From: Marinobacter persicus
Lineage (GTDB): Bacteria; Pseudomonadota; Gammaproteobacteria; Pseudomonadales; Oleiphilaceae
NCBI RefSeq assembly: GCF_002934325.1
Contig: NZ_PTIV01000005.1
Location: 1 to 64,000, forward strand
DNA: 64,000 nt
Reading direction: 5' to 3'
The notes under the pieces are model-generated. The model was not told the origin of the DNA. It saw nothing but the letters and a program-made list of their open reading frames with translations, and made no database searches. Positions 8,788-17,149 of this stretch are shown piece by piece (within the stretch, counting starts at the first letter, position 1; each line of letters begins with the position of its first letter). The translations under genes were made by a program, and so were the position numbers.

Positions 8788-9542
8788 TGAGAAAGCTGAT
8801 TTTTGGTCTCGTTTTCGCCATGCTGCCGGCCATCGGCCTGGCAGCCGGTGGCGCGGTTCCTCTCGATCACATGGAGCCGGATCATACCAACAAGGAATCC
8901 CTGCAGCGCGGTGCCGCAATGTTCACCAACTACTGCATGGGCTGTCACTCCATGAAATACGCTCGTTATAAGCGAGTGGCTCAGGACCTTGGGATTCCCG
9001 AAGATCTGTATGAAGAAAACCTGATTTTCACTAGCGCCAAGATCGGCGAGCTGATGAAAATCTCCATGAATAAGGACATGGCTGCAGGCTGGTTCGGTGC
9101 ACCGCCACCCGACCTGACTCTGGAAGCCCGTCTGCGTGGTGAGTCCTGGGTATATTCCTACCTGCGTGGCTTCTACAAGGATGAGTCCCGTCCGCTGGGC
9201 GTGAACAATGTGGTGTTCCCCAAGGTTGGTATGCCTCACGTGCTGGTAGGTCTGCAAGGCCTGTGTGCCGTGGAGCCGAACATTGGTGTGCATGCGAGCG
9301 TTGAGCCTCTCAGCGGTAACGTCAATAACGCCGACGTTTGCCCAGAGTACGCGCTGGAAGGCTCCATGGACGGTCAGGAGTTTGACCAGGCTATGTGGGA
9401 CCTGACCAACTTCCTGTCTTACATGGCAGATCCGGTCAAGGTTGAGCGCGAACGTCTGGGTATTTTCGTGCTGATCTTTGTGGCCATTTTCTTTGTCGTC
9501 GCCTACTTGCTCAACCGCGAGTACTGGAAAGACGTACACTGA
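8787..9542 (+). CDS. petC: Cytochrome c1 of the bc1 complex
   Basis: A 251-residue c-type cytochrome. A cleavable signal peptide (residues 1 to about 20, ending near LAAGG) is followed by the heme site CMGCH (50-54). A C-terminal membrane helix (VLIFVAIFFVVAYLL) and a short cytoplasmic tail complete it. It accepts electrons from the Rieske protein in the periplasm. It starts at ATG 8787, inside the petB stop codon. A hairpin terminator follows 30 bases later. Confidence 0.96.
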   Translation: MRKLIFGLVFAMLPAIGLAAGGAVPLDHMEPDHTNKESLQRGAAMFTNYCMGCHSMKYARYKRVAQDLGIPEDLYEENLIFTSAKIGELMKISMNKDMAAGWFGAPPPDLTLEARLRGESWVYSYLRGFYKDESRPLGVNNVVFPKVGMPHVLVGLQGLCAVEPNIGVHASVEPLSGNVNNADVCPEYALEGSMDGQEFDQAMWDLTNFLSYMADPVKVERERLGIFVLIFVAIFFVVAYLLNREYWKDVH

Positions 9543-9570
9543 AAATTAGGGTATAATCTCCCGCGCTGAT

Positions 9571-9605
9571 ACCCAGCGGGCCCGTTTCGGGTCCGCTGGT
9601 TTTTG
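9571..9605 (+). terminator. petABC terminator
   Basis: ACCCAGCGGGCCCG and its near-perfect complement CGGGTCCGCTGGT form a long stem with a TTT-C loop, followed by TTTTT. It ends the petABC operon 45 bases before sspA. A TATAAT at 9552-9557 just upstream, without a clear -35, is noted separately. Confidence 0.85.
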
Positions 9606-9649
9606 CGTTTCAGGAATATTTTCGGTTTTTAGAATCGTGAGGTAACTAT

Positions 9650-10279
9650 ATGGGCGTTGTGACCAAACGGTCATCAATGACATTTTTCTCGGATCCCACC
9701 AGCCATTACAGCCACCGTGTCCGTATTGTTCTGGCCGAGAAGGGTGTTACGGTGGACATTGTGGATGTGGATCCAGACAATCCGCCGGCCGAACTGGCTG
9801 ACCTGAACCCGTACAACGCCTTGCCGACCCTGGTGGATCGGGACTTGGCTCTGTACGAGCCAAACATCATGATGGAATATCTGGATGAGCGCTTTCCTCA
9901 TCCTCCCCTGCTGCCTGTCTACCCGGTTGCTAGGGCAAATAGCCGGCTCATGATTCACCGCATCCAGAAGGATTGGTGTGGTCTGGTGGACACTATCCTG
10001 GCCCAGCCTAATAGCAAAGCTGCCGAGGCCGCGCGCAAGGAGTTGAAAGAAAGCCTGCTGGCGACCGCACCGCTGTTCGGTGAGATGCCGTACTTCCTGT
10101 CGGAAGAGTTCACCATTGTGGATTGCTGCATCGCGCCCATCCTTTGGCGGCTGCCCGCAATGGGCATTGAGCTGAACGAAAAGCAGGCCAAGCCTCTACT
10201 CAAATATATGGATAGCATCTTCGCGCGGGAAGGGTTCAAGGCAAGCCTTTCCGACCTGGAAGAAGACATCCGAAGCTGA
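9650..10279 (+). CDS. sspA: Stringent starvation protein A
   Basis: A 209-residue protein with a glutathione S-transferase fold that binds RNA polymerase and redirects transcription during starvation in known systems. It has the same N-terminal shape as E. coli SspA ([21 protein letters not shown]) and the conserved [15 protein letters not shown] block. GAGGTAAC lies before ATG 9650. sspB follows after 37 bases, the usual operon. It also follows the bc1 genes, an order seen in several gamma- and betaproteobacteria. Confidence 0.95.
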   Translation: MGVVTKRSSMTFFSDPTSHYSHRVRIVLAEKGVTVDIVDVDPDNPPAELADLNPYNALPTLVDRDLALYEPNIMMEYLDERFPHPPLLPVYPVARANSRLMIHRIQKDWCGLVDTILAQPNSKAAEAARKELKESLLATAPLFGEMPYFLSEEFTIVDCCIAPILWRLPAMGIELNEKQAKPLLKYMDSIFAREGFKASLSDLEEDIRS

Positions 10280-10316
10280 ATTTCGACCTCCGATCACAGC
10301 GGCAGGAGTGGAAACC

Positions 10317-10742
10317 GTGTCAGACATGAGCTTTAGCATGAATTCAAGCCGGCCCTATCTGGTTCGCGCCCTGAATGAATGGATCCTGGATAACGACTGC
10401 ACGCCGTACATTGTGGTTGATGCGGGCGTTCAGGGCGTTCAGGTCCCGACCGAGCATGTGGCGAACGGTCAGATTGTGCTGAATATCAGCCCAGGCGCGG
10501 TACGCGGACTGGTGGTTGGCAACGGTGCGCTTGAGTTCAGCGCACGGTTTGGCGGCGTCCCGATGCAGGTGTTCATTCCGCTGCAGGCTGTGGTTGCCAT
10601 CTATGCCAAGGAAAATGGCGAGGGTATGGTGTTCGGCAGTGAGCCGGGCTCACCGGATCCTGATGGTACGGATGATCACGGTACGCCTCCGCAGCAGGAA
10701 GAGCGGCCGAATGGCAAGCCCACATTGAAAGTGGTCAAATAA
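10317..10742 (+). CDS. sspB: ClpXP specificity-enhancing factor SspB
   Basis: A 141-residue adaptor that delivers ssrA-tagged peptides to ClpXP. The substrate-binding domain (residues about 8-112) has RPYLVRALNEWILDN, GQIVLNISPGAV and ARFGGVPMQVFIPL, as in E. coli. An acidic, Pro-rich linker leads to the C-terminal KPTLKVVK, the ClpX-binding tail. GTG 10317 is chosen because GGAG lies 8 bases upstream. ATG 10326 would lack a site at usable distance. A terminator lies directly after the stop. Confidence 0.93.
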   Translation: MSDMSFSMNSSRPYLVRALNEWILDNDCTPYIVVDAGVQGVQVPTEHVANGQIVLNISPGAVRGLVVGNGALEFSARFGGVPMQVFIPLQAVVAIYAKENGEGMVFGSEPGSPDPDGTDDHGTPPQQEERPNGKPTLKVVK

Positions 10743-10744
10743 CA

Positions 10745-10771
10745 AAAGAGCCGGTTAATCCGGCTTTTTTA
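10745..10771. terminator. Bidirectional terminator between sspB and diaA
   Basis: AGCCGG (10749-10754), loop TTAAT, CCGGCT (10760-10765), with A-rich sequence before and TTTTTT after. It can work on both strands, as expected between the convergent sspB and diaA, whose stop codons lie directly beside it. Confidence 0.88.
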
Positions 10772-11362
10772 TTACCCGCCGAAAAGTTTCTGGTCAATCT
10801 GGTCGCAGATGGCGTTGATGATAACCATCAGCAATGGCGTGGCTTCATGGGGTGGGAGGTCATTCAGGGTCAATTCGTGGTCTTCCGGGTGCATAAGCGA
10901 GGTGATGTCGGACTTCTCCCGGGCACTAAGGACGACGACCTGCATTTCCCGGTCGTGAGCGGCCTGGATGGCTTGAATCAGGTTGGCTTTGTGGCCGTCA
11001 TCGACAACCACAAAGAGTAAGTCTCCGGGCTTTCCAACCGCCTGAACCTGCCGGGAGAAGGTGTCGTTAAAGCGGTTCTCGCGGCAGATTGCAGAGTAGG
11101 TTGTGGCATCCGCGCCGAGATTGATGGCTGGTAGAGCTGGTCGCTCCTGCTCCAGTCTTGAAAGCATCGCGGTACAGAAATACTGCGTCAGCACATTGGC
11201 GTTGCCATTGGCGCAAGCAATGATTTTGCCATCCTGCAGAAGGCTGCTGACACAGGCATCCGCCACACTTTCAATCAAAGGGGCTACGGTGCTGGCCGCC
11301 TGGGCTGTCTGCTCCATGTGAGTGGCAAACCACTGATGAATCTTGTGTTCGGTGTCGCTCAT
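10772..11362 (-). CDS. diaA: DnaA initiator-associating protein DiaA
   Basis: A 196-residue SIS-domain protein. DiaA tetramers bind DnaA and help it assemble on oriC. It has the GmhA-like fold (KIIACANGNANVLTQYF, GDLLFVVVDDGHKANLIQAI) but belongs to a lpoA-yraN-diaA block, the E. coli order. That context favours DiaA over phosphoheptose isomerase. The start at 11362 is a standard ATG. yraN ends 9 bases upstream, so the two are co-transcribed. Confidence 0.85.
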   Translation of the reverse strand: MSDTEHKIHQWFATHMEQTAQAASTVAPLIESVADACVSSLLQDGKIIACANGNANVLTQYFCTAMLSRLEQERPALPAINLGADATTYSAICRENRFNDTFSRQVQAVGKPGDLLFVVVDDGHKANLIQAIQAAHDREMQVVVLSAREKSDITSLMHPEDHELTLNDLPPHEATPLLMVIINAICDQIDQKLFGG

Positions 11363-11371
11363 GATGCTGAA

Positions 11372-11737
11372 TTAACTCGCCTGAATCGCATTTTTGATCC
11401 ATTGTACCCGGTACCGGCTGGTTTGACCGGGCGTGATGCCAATGACATCAATTCTGGTTGGTGCATCCCATTGTCCGTTGCGATGAAGGTAAAAAGCTGC
11501 GGCTCGCAACAGGCGTTGCTGCTTATGCCTGGTGATTGAGCTTGCGGGATCCACCAGGCCATCGGCTTTGCGAAATCGCACTTCAAAAAAGACCAGCACG
11601 CCGCCGTCCCAGCCGATCAGGTCAATTTCCCCACCCCGGCTGTATACGTTGCGCTCAATAATGCTTACGCCTTTGCTCTGCAAGTAACGTGCGGCCACAC
11701 CTTCGTAACGGGTGCCCCGGTCTCTGGCGCCTTCCAT
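11372..11737 (-). CDS. yraN: YraN family (UPF0102) nuclease-like protein
   Basis: A 121-residue UPF0102 protein with a Holliday-junction-resolvase-like endonuclease fold. The conserved pieces are G-RYEGVAARYLQSKG at the start, the GGEIDLIGWDGGVLVFFEVRFR active-site-like block, where the usual EVK is EVR, and TRIDVIGI. The cellular role is not established. It lies between lpoA and diaA in one minus-strand operon, 19 bases after the lpoA stop. Confidence 0.9.
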   Translation of the reverse strand: MEGARDRGTRYEGVAARYLQSKGVSIIERNVYSRGGEIDLIGWDGGVLVFFEVRFRKADGLVDPASSITRHKQQRLLRAAAFYLHRNGQWDAPTRIDVIGITPGQTSRYRVQWIKNAIQAS

Positions 11738-11756
11738 GGCGATATCTCACTTTGAA

Positions 11757-13607
11757 TCAGGGGGCGGTGTTGCCTTCCTTTTCCTCTGTTGTGTCTGGCG
11801 TTTCCGTCAACACGGCCTTGCCATTGCGGAAGCGGGCCCAAAGCTGGTGGCGATGAATGCTGCCGTCCGGTTCCATGGTCAGTGTGCCTGTCAGGCCATC
11901 AATGCTGGCGTCTTCGATCTGACGTAACAGGGGGAGGCGCTTGCTGATCTGCCAGGCATCTGCGCCCATGGCAAAGAGCCGGCCCAGTTGCCCTTGGGTG
12001 TTGCTGAAGTGCTTTGAAGTTTCGCTTCTGAGTGCCAATTCCGGCTCAAGTACCCAGGGGATGTCGGTAAAGTTCACCTGGTTCAGGTCCCTGTCGCGAG
12101 AGGCATTTGGCGTGCCCTCGTAGACGATTGAAGGCGAATAGACAGGCAGGTCTCCGCCATAATAAAACGCAAACAGAGGGTTGAGCTGCCGTGCGATGGT
12201 GGGGGATGCGACCATGACAATGCCTTCTGCGTCCTGTCGCCGCCGGGGCTCGAACTCCACGTCCAGGCCAATGGTACGCTCAACCTCAATGGCGCGGTTA
12301 CGGGAGGTGGTGATGCCCAGCAGGTCGGCAGTGACCGAGCGCAGGTTTTCATCGGGCATGAAACGGACAATGTCCAGTGCGTCTACGTCGAGCTTCGCCA
12401 TACGGTCGAGCAGTGCGGCTTCCACCCGATCACCCCAGTCTCCGTGGGGAATCAGAACCAGCACATGCTGGATCTGTTGATTGGCCAACCGTTCGGCAAT
12501 CTGGCGCGCTTCGTCTTCCGCAGACAGGCCGAATTGGTGGAGTCCATCCGGAATGCGGCTTTTTTCAGGCAAATAATTCAGGCCTAGAACCGGTATGGGC
12601 AGGGTGTTCATCCGGGAGAGCTCGCCCAGGGCCTGTTTGTCCAGCGGGCCTATCACCAGGTCAGCCTGGGAGTTGCTCAGTTCCTGATAAAGTTCCGAAA
12701 AAGACCGACCGCTGGTATCGAGAATGCGGATATCGGTTTTGTCCCGATCTGCGGTGTCGTCGGTATAGTAGGCTGCCAGGAAGCCATCTCGAATTGCCTG
12801 ACCGGCGCTGGCCAGGCGGCCCTCAAACGGCAGGGCCAGTACAATGTTTTCAGGCCGGGTTAAGGCCAGTTCTGCCAGCAGGCGCAGCTCGGTAGGTGGG
12901 ACCTGTGCCGCGGGGTGGCTCGGCCAGTTGTTTTGCCATTGCCGGACCTTGCGGCCCTGAACATCCAGGCTAGCGGCGCGGTCCTGAAGGGTTGTTGCCA
13001 ACTCCAGCCAGCCCTGAATTTCAAAGCCGGTTGCAGTTTTCGTCGCTGCCTGCAGTTCGGTGGTATCCAGATCCTTGAAGTATCCCCAGATCTGGTCGTG
13101 CAACGGTTGAGGCTGGATGCTGCTGTTGAGTTGGCCGAGGAGGATCAACGATTTCGCGGCATCCAGTGGCTGTCCGGCCAGCGCAAAAGTTTGAGACTGC
13201 AGCCGGGCAGCTCGGGCCATGAGTTCATCTGGATAGGCCAGGAAACCCTCCGGTTCAAGCTGTTTGGCAAGATCTGTTGCCCAGCGCTTGTCTTCAAGCG
13301 CGACGGCGCTGGCCATGGCCAGAAGTTGCCACTGCTTTTTCAATTCGGGGGACAGGCTTACCAGTTGGTTGTCACGAAGCAGGGTCCGGGCGTTGGCGTG
13401 ATTTCCCTGGTCCTGGAACCGGTTGGCGGTGCGCAGCAGATAGCTCTGAGCCAAAGTCCGGTTCTCTTCATCCGCTGCCAGCGACAGCGCCTGAGCTGGC
13501 GAGTTGGCCTGGTGGCTTCCCAGGTCGGTCGTTGCACAGCCGCTCAGCACCAGCGATAGCAGGAGCAGCATGGCCGGAATAGTAGGGGGGCAGCTTGGCT
13601 TTTTCAT
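11757..13607 (-). CDS. lpoA: Penicillin-binding protein activator LpoA
   Basis: A 616-residue outer-membrane lipoprotein that activates the peptidoglycan synthase PBP1A from outside. A lipoprotein signal ends in LVLSGC, where the Cys is lipidated. The N-terminal half looks helical and TPR-like. From about residue 250 the chain resembles a periplasmic binding fold (IVLALPFEGRLASAGQAIRDGF, DLVIGPLDKQAL). The start is placed at 13607 (MKKPSC) because it gives the signal peptide directly. The in-frame ATG 99 bases upstream would add a non-signal extension. It is divergent from rsmI. Confidence 0.9.
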   Translation of the reverse strand: MKKPSCPPTIPAMLLLLSLVLSGCATTDLGSHQANSPAQALSLAADEENRTLAQSYLLRTANRFQDQGNHANARTLLRDNQLVSLSPELKKQWQLLAMASAVALEDKRWATDLAKQLEPEGFLAYPDELMARAARLQSQTFALAGQPLDAAKSLILLGQLNSSIQPQPLHDQIWGYFKDLDTTELQAATKTATGFEIQGWLELATTLQDRAASLDVQGRKVRQWQNNWPSHPAAQVPPTELRLLAELALTRPENIVLALPFEGRLASAGQAIRDGFLAAYYTDDTADRDKTDIRILDTSGRSFSELYQELSNSQADLVIGPLDKQALGELSRMNTLPIPVLGLNYLPEKSRIPDGLHQFGLSAEDEARQIAERLANQQIQHVLVLIPHGDWGDRVEAALLDRMAKLDVDALDIVRFMPDENLRSVTADLLGITTSRNRAIEVERTIGLDVEFEPRRRQDAEGIVMVASPTIARQLNPLFAFYYGGDLPVYSPSIVYEGTPNASRDRDLNQVNFTDIPWVLEPELALRSETSKHFSNTQGQLGRLFAMGADAWQISKRLPLLRQIEDASIDGLTGTLTMEPDGSIHRHQLWARFRNGKAVLTETPDTTEEKEGNTAP

Positions 13608-13753
13608 GGCAGGCTCGGTTGTCTCCGGATGAATGGGCTTGTGATGCCGCGAGTTCGGTGGCAAGTTTACCAGCTCCCGGCACGATTCACATGGCGTTGA
13701 GGTCATGAATTGGCTTTGTCGGGATTGCTTTTATCACACCCGGAGCTTGTTCT

Positions 13754-14626
13754 ATGCCCAGCCCAGAGTCTCACAGTGAACGTCCAGGCGGCGTTCTATA
13801 CGTGGTCGCAACACCGATTGGTAATCTACAGGATCTTTCCGAGCGGGCTCAGCTGGTCCTGTCGCGGGTGGGCCTGGTGGCTGCTGAAGATACGCGCCAT
13901 AGCGGTCGGTTATTGCAGCACCTGGGGCTCAGCAAGCCCATGTTGGCGCTGCATGATCATAATGAGCGTGACCGGGTGGTACGAATTCTCGAGGCGCTTA
14001 AAGCCGGGCAGGATATTGCCCTGATCTCGGACGCGGGCACGCCGTTGATCTCCGATCCCGGGTACGTGGTGGTTCGGGAGGTCCGCGAAGCCGGCTTTCG
14101 AGTTTCGCCAGTGCCGGGGCCGTGCGCATTAGTGGCGGGGTTGTCGGCCGCAGGCCTGCCGACCGATCGTTTTCTGTTTGCGGGTTTTTTGCCGGCAAAG
14201 CGGAGCGGCAGAAGGGCAGCATTGGAAGAGTTGCGGGAGCAGCCGGCCACGCTGGTGTTTTACGAATCTCCGCATCGGATCCTGGCCTTGATGGAAGATC
14301 TGGTTGAGGTGATGGGCGGGGAGCGTGAATGTGTCCTGGGTCGGGAACTGACCAAAACGTTCGAGACATTCTACGGCGGGACGGCCCAGTCCGTCCGAGA
14401 GAGCCTCGAGGCGGACCCCAACGGTGCGCGCGGTGAGTTTGTGGTGATGGTGCACGGGGCACCGCCCGCCGGGTCCCAAGAAGCCGGCGTCTTGGATGCG
14501 GACAGGCTGTTGTCGCTGCTGGTGGCTGAATTGCCGGTCAAGAAAGCGGCGCGTATTGTGGCAGACGTTTCTGGTCTCAGTAAGAACGAACTCTATCAGC
14601 GCGCATTGGCCCTTAAAGATCAGTAA
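13754..14626 (+). CDS. rsmI: 16S rRNA (cytidine1402-2'-O)-methyltransferase
   Basis: A 290-residue tetrapyrrole-methylase-fold enzyme that 2'-O-methylates C1402 in the decoding centre of 16S rRNA. Key features are LYVVATPIGNLQDLSERA at the N-terminus, AAEDTRHSGRLL, and DAGTPLISDPG, the SAM-site loop. The start ATG 13754 gives the usual short leader before VLYVVATP. It is divergent from lpoA, as in E. coli, and the RNase P RNA gene follows 40 bases after its stop. Confidence 0.95.
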   Translation: MPSPESHSERPGGVLYVVATPIGNLQDLSERAQLVLSRVGLVAAEDTRHSGRLLQHLGLSKPMLALHDHNERDRVVRILEALKAGQDIALISDAGTPLISDPGYVVVREVREAGFRVSPVPGPCALVAGLSAAGLPTDRFLFAGFLPAKRSGRRAALEELREQPATLVFYESPHRILALMEDLVEVMGGERECVLGRELTKTFETFYGGTAQSVRESLEADPNGARGEFVVMVHGAPPAGSQEAGVLDADRLLSLLVAELPVKKAARIVADVSGLSKNELYQRALALKDQ

Positions 14627-14666
14627 TGTCTTGCAAGGGCGTGGCGCCGCGGGTATTGTCAGCCCC

Positions 14667-15014
14667 GAGCTCGCCAGACAGTCGCCGCCGGTTATGCCGG
14701 GGGAGGAAAGTCCGGGCTCCACAGGGCAAGGTGCCAGGTAACGCCTGGGCGGCGCGAGCCGACGGAAAGTGCAACAGAAAGTATACCGCCTAAGCGCCTT
14801 CGGGCGCCGGTAAGGTTGAAATGGTGCGGTAAGAGCGCACCGCGTGGCTGGCAACAGTCCACGGCGATGGTAAACCCCACCTGGAGCAAGACCAAATAGG
14901 AGTCCAATGGCGTGGCCCGCGCTGGACTCGGGTAGGTTGCTTGAGGTCTGTGGTGACGCAGACCCTAGATGAATGACTGTCCAAGACAGAACCCGGCTTA
15001 TCGGCGAGCTCACT
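14667..15014 (+). ncRNA. rnpB: RNase P RNA (type A)
   Basis: About 348 bases with the universal RNase P RNA elements: CCAGACAGTCGCCGC near the start, GGGGGAGGAAAGTCCGGGCTCCA, GTGCCAGGTAACGCCTGG, the GTGCAACAGAAAG core, GGTAAGAGCGCACCG, and the 3' block GATGAATGACTGTCCA-GACAGAACCCGGCTTATCGG. The terminal GAGCTCGCC (14667) and GGCGAGCTC (15003-15011) form helix P1. It is the catalytic RNA that matures tRNA 5' ends. Ends are accurate to a few bases. The rest of the gap up to mraZ (15015-15185) shows only AT-rich sequence. Confidence 0.97.
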
Positions 15015-15185
15015 TTTCTTTTTATACCCAAAAAATCTTAGACCTTAGAATTACTCTTCAGAGTCTATTGCAGGTAATTGTTTTTCCTCTCTTTCTCTTC
15101 CCGTCTTCAGGTTTATCCTAAATTACCCTTCCGTAAGTTGCTGTCCTGAAAGGAACTTTTGACTACACACCGAAGCTCACTGAGC

Positions 15186-15214
15186 TTGCATTGTCTATTG
15201 CGGGTTTCTATAGT
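15186..15214 (+). promoter_or_regulatory. mraZ (dcw cluster) promoter
   Basis: TTGCAT (15186-15191), a 17-base spacer and TATAGT (15209-15214) form a good sigma-70 promoter 68 bases before mraZ. The predicted start, near 15221, falls at the first of the GTGG boxes, so a bound regulator would block it. Confidence 0.75.
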
Positions 15215-15220
15215 GTGCAG

Positions 15221-15257
15221 AAGTGGGAAAAAGTGGTTTTTAGTGGTTATTTGTGGA
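15221..15257 (+). promoter_or_regulatory. MraZ operator: four GTGG boxes at 10-bp spacing
   Basis: AAGTGGG (15221), AAGTGGT (15231), TAGTGGT (15241) and TTGTGGA (15251) repeat at exactly 10 bases, one helical turn, with A/T-rich spacers. Known MraZ operators are direct TGGGN or GTGG(G/T) repeats before mraZ itself. A weaker TAGTGTG at 15211 may be a fifth unit. Position and pattern together make autoregulation of the dcw cluster very likely. Confidence 0.82.
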
Positions 15258-15282
15258 TCTCAGCAGCCCGGACTCGGCATAA

Positions 15283-15735
15283 ATGGACAACTTCCTTGGC
15301 AGCCATGCCATCAATATGGACGCAAAGGGTCGCCTCGCGATCCCGGCAAAGGTGCGCGAAAAGCTCGTGCAACTTTGCGGTGGCCGTATTGTGCTGACCG
15401 CCAATGCTGATGAAGACCGTTGCCTGTTGCTGTACCCGGAGCCGGAATGGGAGCTTTTGCTACCAAAAATTAAGGCGTTGCCGAACATGAACAAGGCAGT
15501 CCAGCGGCTCCATCGTCTGATTCTCGGGCATGCAGCCGAAATGGAGTTGGACTCCAATGGTCGGATTCTGGTGCCGCCGACTCTGAGAAATCACGCCGGC
15601 CTGGAAAAGAAACTGATGCTGGTTGGTCTGGGCAATAAGCTGGAGCTCTGGAGTGAAGAGCGCTGGTTCGCCTGTGTGGATGAATCACCCGGTGATGACG
15701 AAATGCCACCGGAAATGAAGGCGCTATCGCTATGA
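15283..15735 (+). CDS. mraZ: Transcriptional regulator MraZ
   Basis: A 150-residue protein with two SpoVT/AbrB-like domains, each with its Asp-x-x-Gly-Arg signature: [15 protein letters not shown] near residues 11-25 and [15 protein letters not shown] in the second half. MraZ forms a ring that binds direct repeats before its own gene and represses the dcw operon. The Shine-Dalgarno is weak. The stop overlaps the rsmH start (ATGA). Confidence 0.96.
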   Translation: MDNFLGSHAINMDAKGRLAIPAKVREKLVQLCGGRIVLTANADEDRCLLLYPEPEWELLLPKIKALPNMNKAVQRLHRLILGHAAEMELDSNGRILVPPTLRNHAGLEKKLMLVGLGNKLELWSEERWFACVDESPGDDEMPPEMKALSL

Positions 15736-16691
15736 CGGCGGAAACAGGATCAAAGGACGGTGAGGATTACCAGCATCGGTCGGTACTGCTGGATGCTGCG
15801 GTGGACTACCTCGTCAATGATGAAGCTGGTCGTTATGTCGATGCCACCTTTGGGCGCGGTGGTCATAGCCGCCTGATTCTCGGCCGGCTGGCCGGCGAAG
15901 GTCGGTTACTGGGCATCGACAAGGACCCCCAGGCCATTGAGGTGGCGCGGGCGTTGTCGGATGTGGACTCTCGTTTCTCCTGGTACCACGGTTCCTTTGC
16001 CGAGCTGTCGCAGGCTCTCGATAGTCAGAACTGGCCGCAGGTTAACGGCGTGTTGATGGACCTTGGAGTGTCGTCCCCCCAGTTGGACGACGCCAGTCGA
16101 GGTTTTTCCTTTATGCGCGAGGGGCCGTTGGATATGCGCATGAACCCCCTGCAGGCTCCCAGTGCCGCAGAGTGGTTGGCTCATGCCGACGAAAAAGACA
16201 TTGCCAATGTCATCTTCCGTTACGGCGAGGAAAGATTTTCCCGCCGTATTGCGCGTCTTGTGGTGGAGCGTCGCCAGGAGATGCCCATTGAAACCACGCG
16301 TCAGCTGGCGGAGCTGGTTTCCGAAGCGGTGCCCAAGAAAGAAAAACACAAGCACCCGGCTACTCGGACCTTTCAGGCAATCCGGATTTTTATAAACCGG
16401 GAGCTGGAAGACCTGGAAGTAGGGCTGAAAGCGGCGGTCGATCGCCTGGCACCCGGAGGGCGGTTGGTGGTGATCAGCTTCCACTCCCTGGAAGACAGGG
16501 TGGTCAAACGTTTCATGAGGGACCTCGCTCGGGGGCCGAAAATTCCCAAGGGGGTTCCGGTAACAGCGGATCAAGAGGCCTCTGGCTATCGGTTGATTGG
16601 TAAAGCCAGCAAGGCGAACCAGCAGGAAATTGACGAAAACGTTCGCGCCCGAAGTGCTGTCATGCGGGTGCTTGAGCGGAAAGCGGATTAA
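15732..16691 (+). CDS. rsmH: 16S rRNA (cytosine1402-N4)-methyltransferase
   Basis: A 319-residue SAM-dependent enzyme that makes N4-methyl-C1402 in 16S rRNA, the same base that RsmI methylates on its ribose. Visible blocks are [27 protein letters not shown] (SAM loop), [25 protein letters not shown], and [14 protein letters not shown] near the end. It overlaps mraZ by four bases. ftsL follows after 26 bases. Confidence 0.97.
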   Translation: MTAETGSKDGEDYQHRSVLLDAAVDYLVNDEAGRYVDATFGRGGHSRLILGRLAGEGRLLGIDKDPQAIEVARALSDVDSRFSWYHGSFAELSQALDSQNWPQVNGVLMDLGVSSPQLDDASRGFSFMREGPLDMRMNPLQAPSAAEWLAHADEKDIANVIFRYGEERFSRRIARLVVERRQEMPIETTRQLAELVSEAVPKKEKHKHPATRTFQAIRIFINRELEDLEVGLKAAVDRLAPGGRLVVISFHSLEDRVVKRFMRDLARGPKIPKGVPVTADQEASGYRLIGKASKANQQEIDENVRARSAVMRVLERKAD

Positions 16692-16717
16692 AAGCAGATT
16701 CAGGGGAGCGCGACGCC

Positions 16718-17122
16718 ATGGGTGCGGTAGCGATTGAACAACCAACGAAAACCAGTCGGATTAGCCGGCAAAAGGTGCGCGAGGGCTTTGCCACGGCCGT
16801 GCGGGTGTCTCGGCAGGTCTTTCAGGCAACCGGCGAAACCCGTGTCTTGATTACCCTGGCCCTGGTCGCTGTGATGACGGCATCGGCGATTGGGGTGGTG
16901 GTCAGCGCCTACGAAAGCCGCAAGCTTTTCAATGCACTTTCTGGTTTGCAGGAACAGCGTGACGCTTATCAGCGGGAATGGAGTCAGTTGCTGCTGGAGC
17001 AAAGTGCCTTGAGCGCGCACGGCCGAGTCGAAAAGCTGGCTGCCGCGCGTTTCGATATGGTGGTGCCAGGGCGTGAAGACATTGTCCTGGTGCCTTTGAT
17101 GTCACCGGTAGCAACCCGATAA
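16718..17122 (+). CDS. ftsL: Cell division protein FtsL
   Basis: A 134-residue bitopic membrane protein of the FtsQLB complex. A basic cytoplasmic tail (residues 1 to about 42) is followed by one membrane helix (VLITLALVAVMTASAIGVVV). A periplasmic coiled coil follows, with heptad-like Leu positions, ending in ARFDMVVPGREDIVLV. The sequence is poorly conserved, so the name rests on topology and its place between rsmH and ftsI. GGGGAG lies before ATG 16718. Confidence 0.92.
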   Translation: MGAVAIEQPTKTSRISRQKVREGFATAVRVSRQVFQATGETRVLITLALVAVMTASAIGVVVSAYESRKLFNALSGLQEQRDAYQREWSQLLLEQSALSAHGRVEKLAAARFDMVVPGREDIVLVPLMSPVATR

Positions 17123-17149
17123 CAACGACACAACGGGGTTAGGTGATCA

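Noticed and set aside
7738-8919. 393-codon open frame opposite petB and petC
   Set aside because: It is His/Gln/Arg-rich with no recognisable motif, and is a by-product of codon use in the cytochrome genes.
13608-13753. Promoter pair between lpoA and rsmI
   Set aside because: TTGGCT at 13710 has only TTATCA at 15 bases behind it. This is too poor to report as a site, though a promoter must exist here.
15211-15257. Short direct repeats considered as a CRISPR or tandem repeat array
   Set aside because: The units are only 7 bases with 3-base spacers in a promoter. Position and core fit an MraZ operator.
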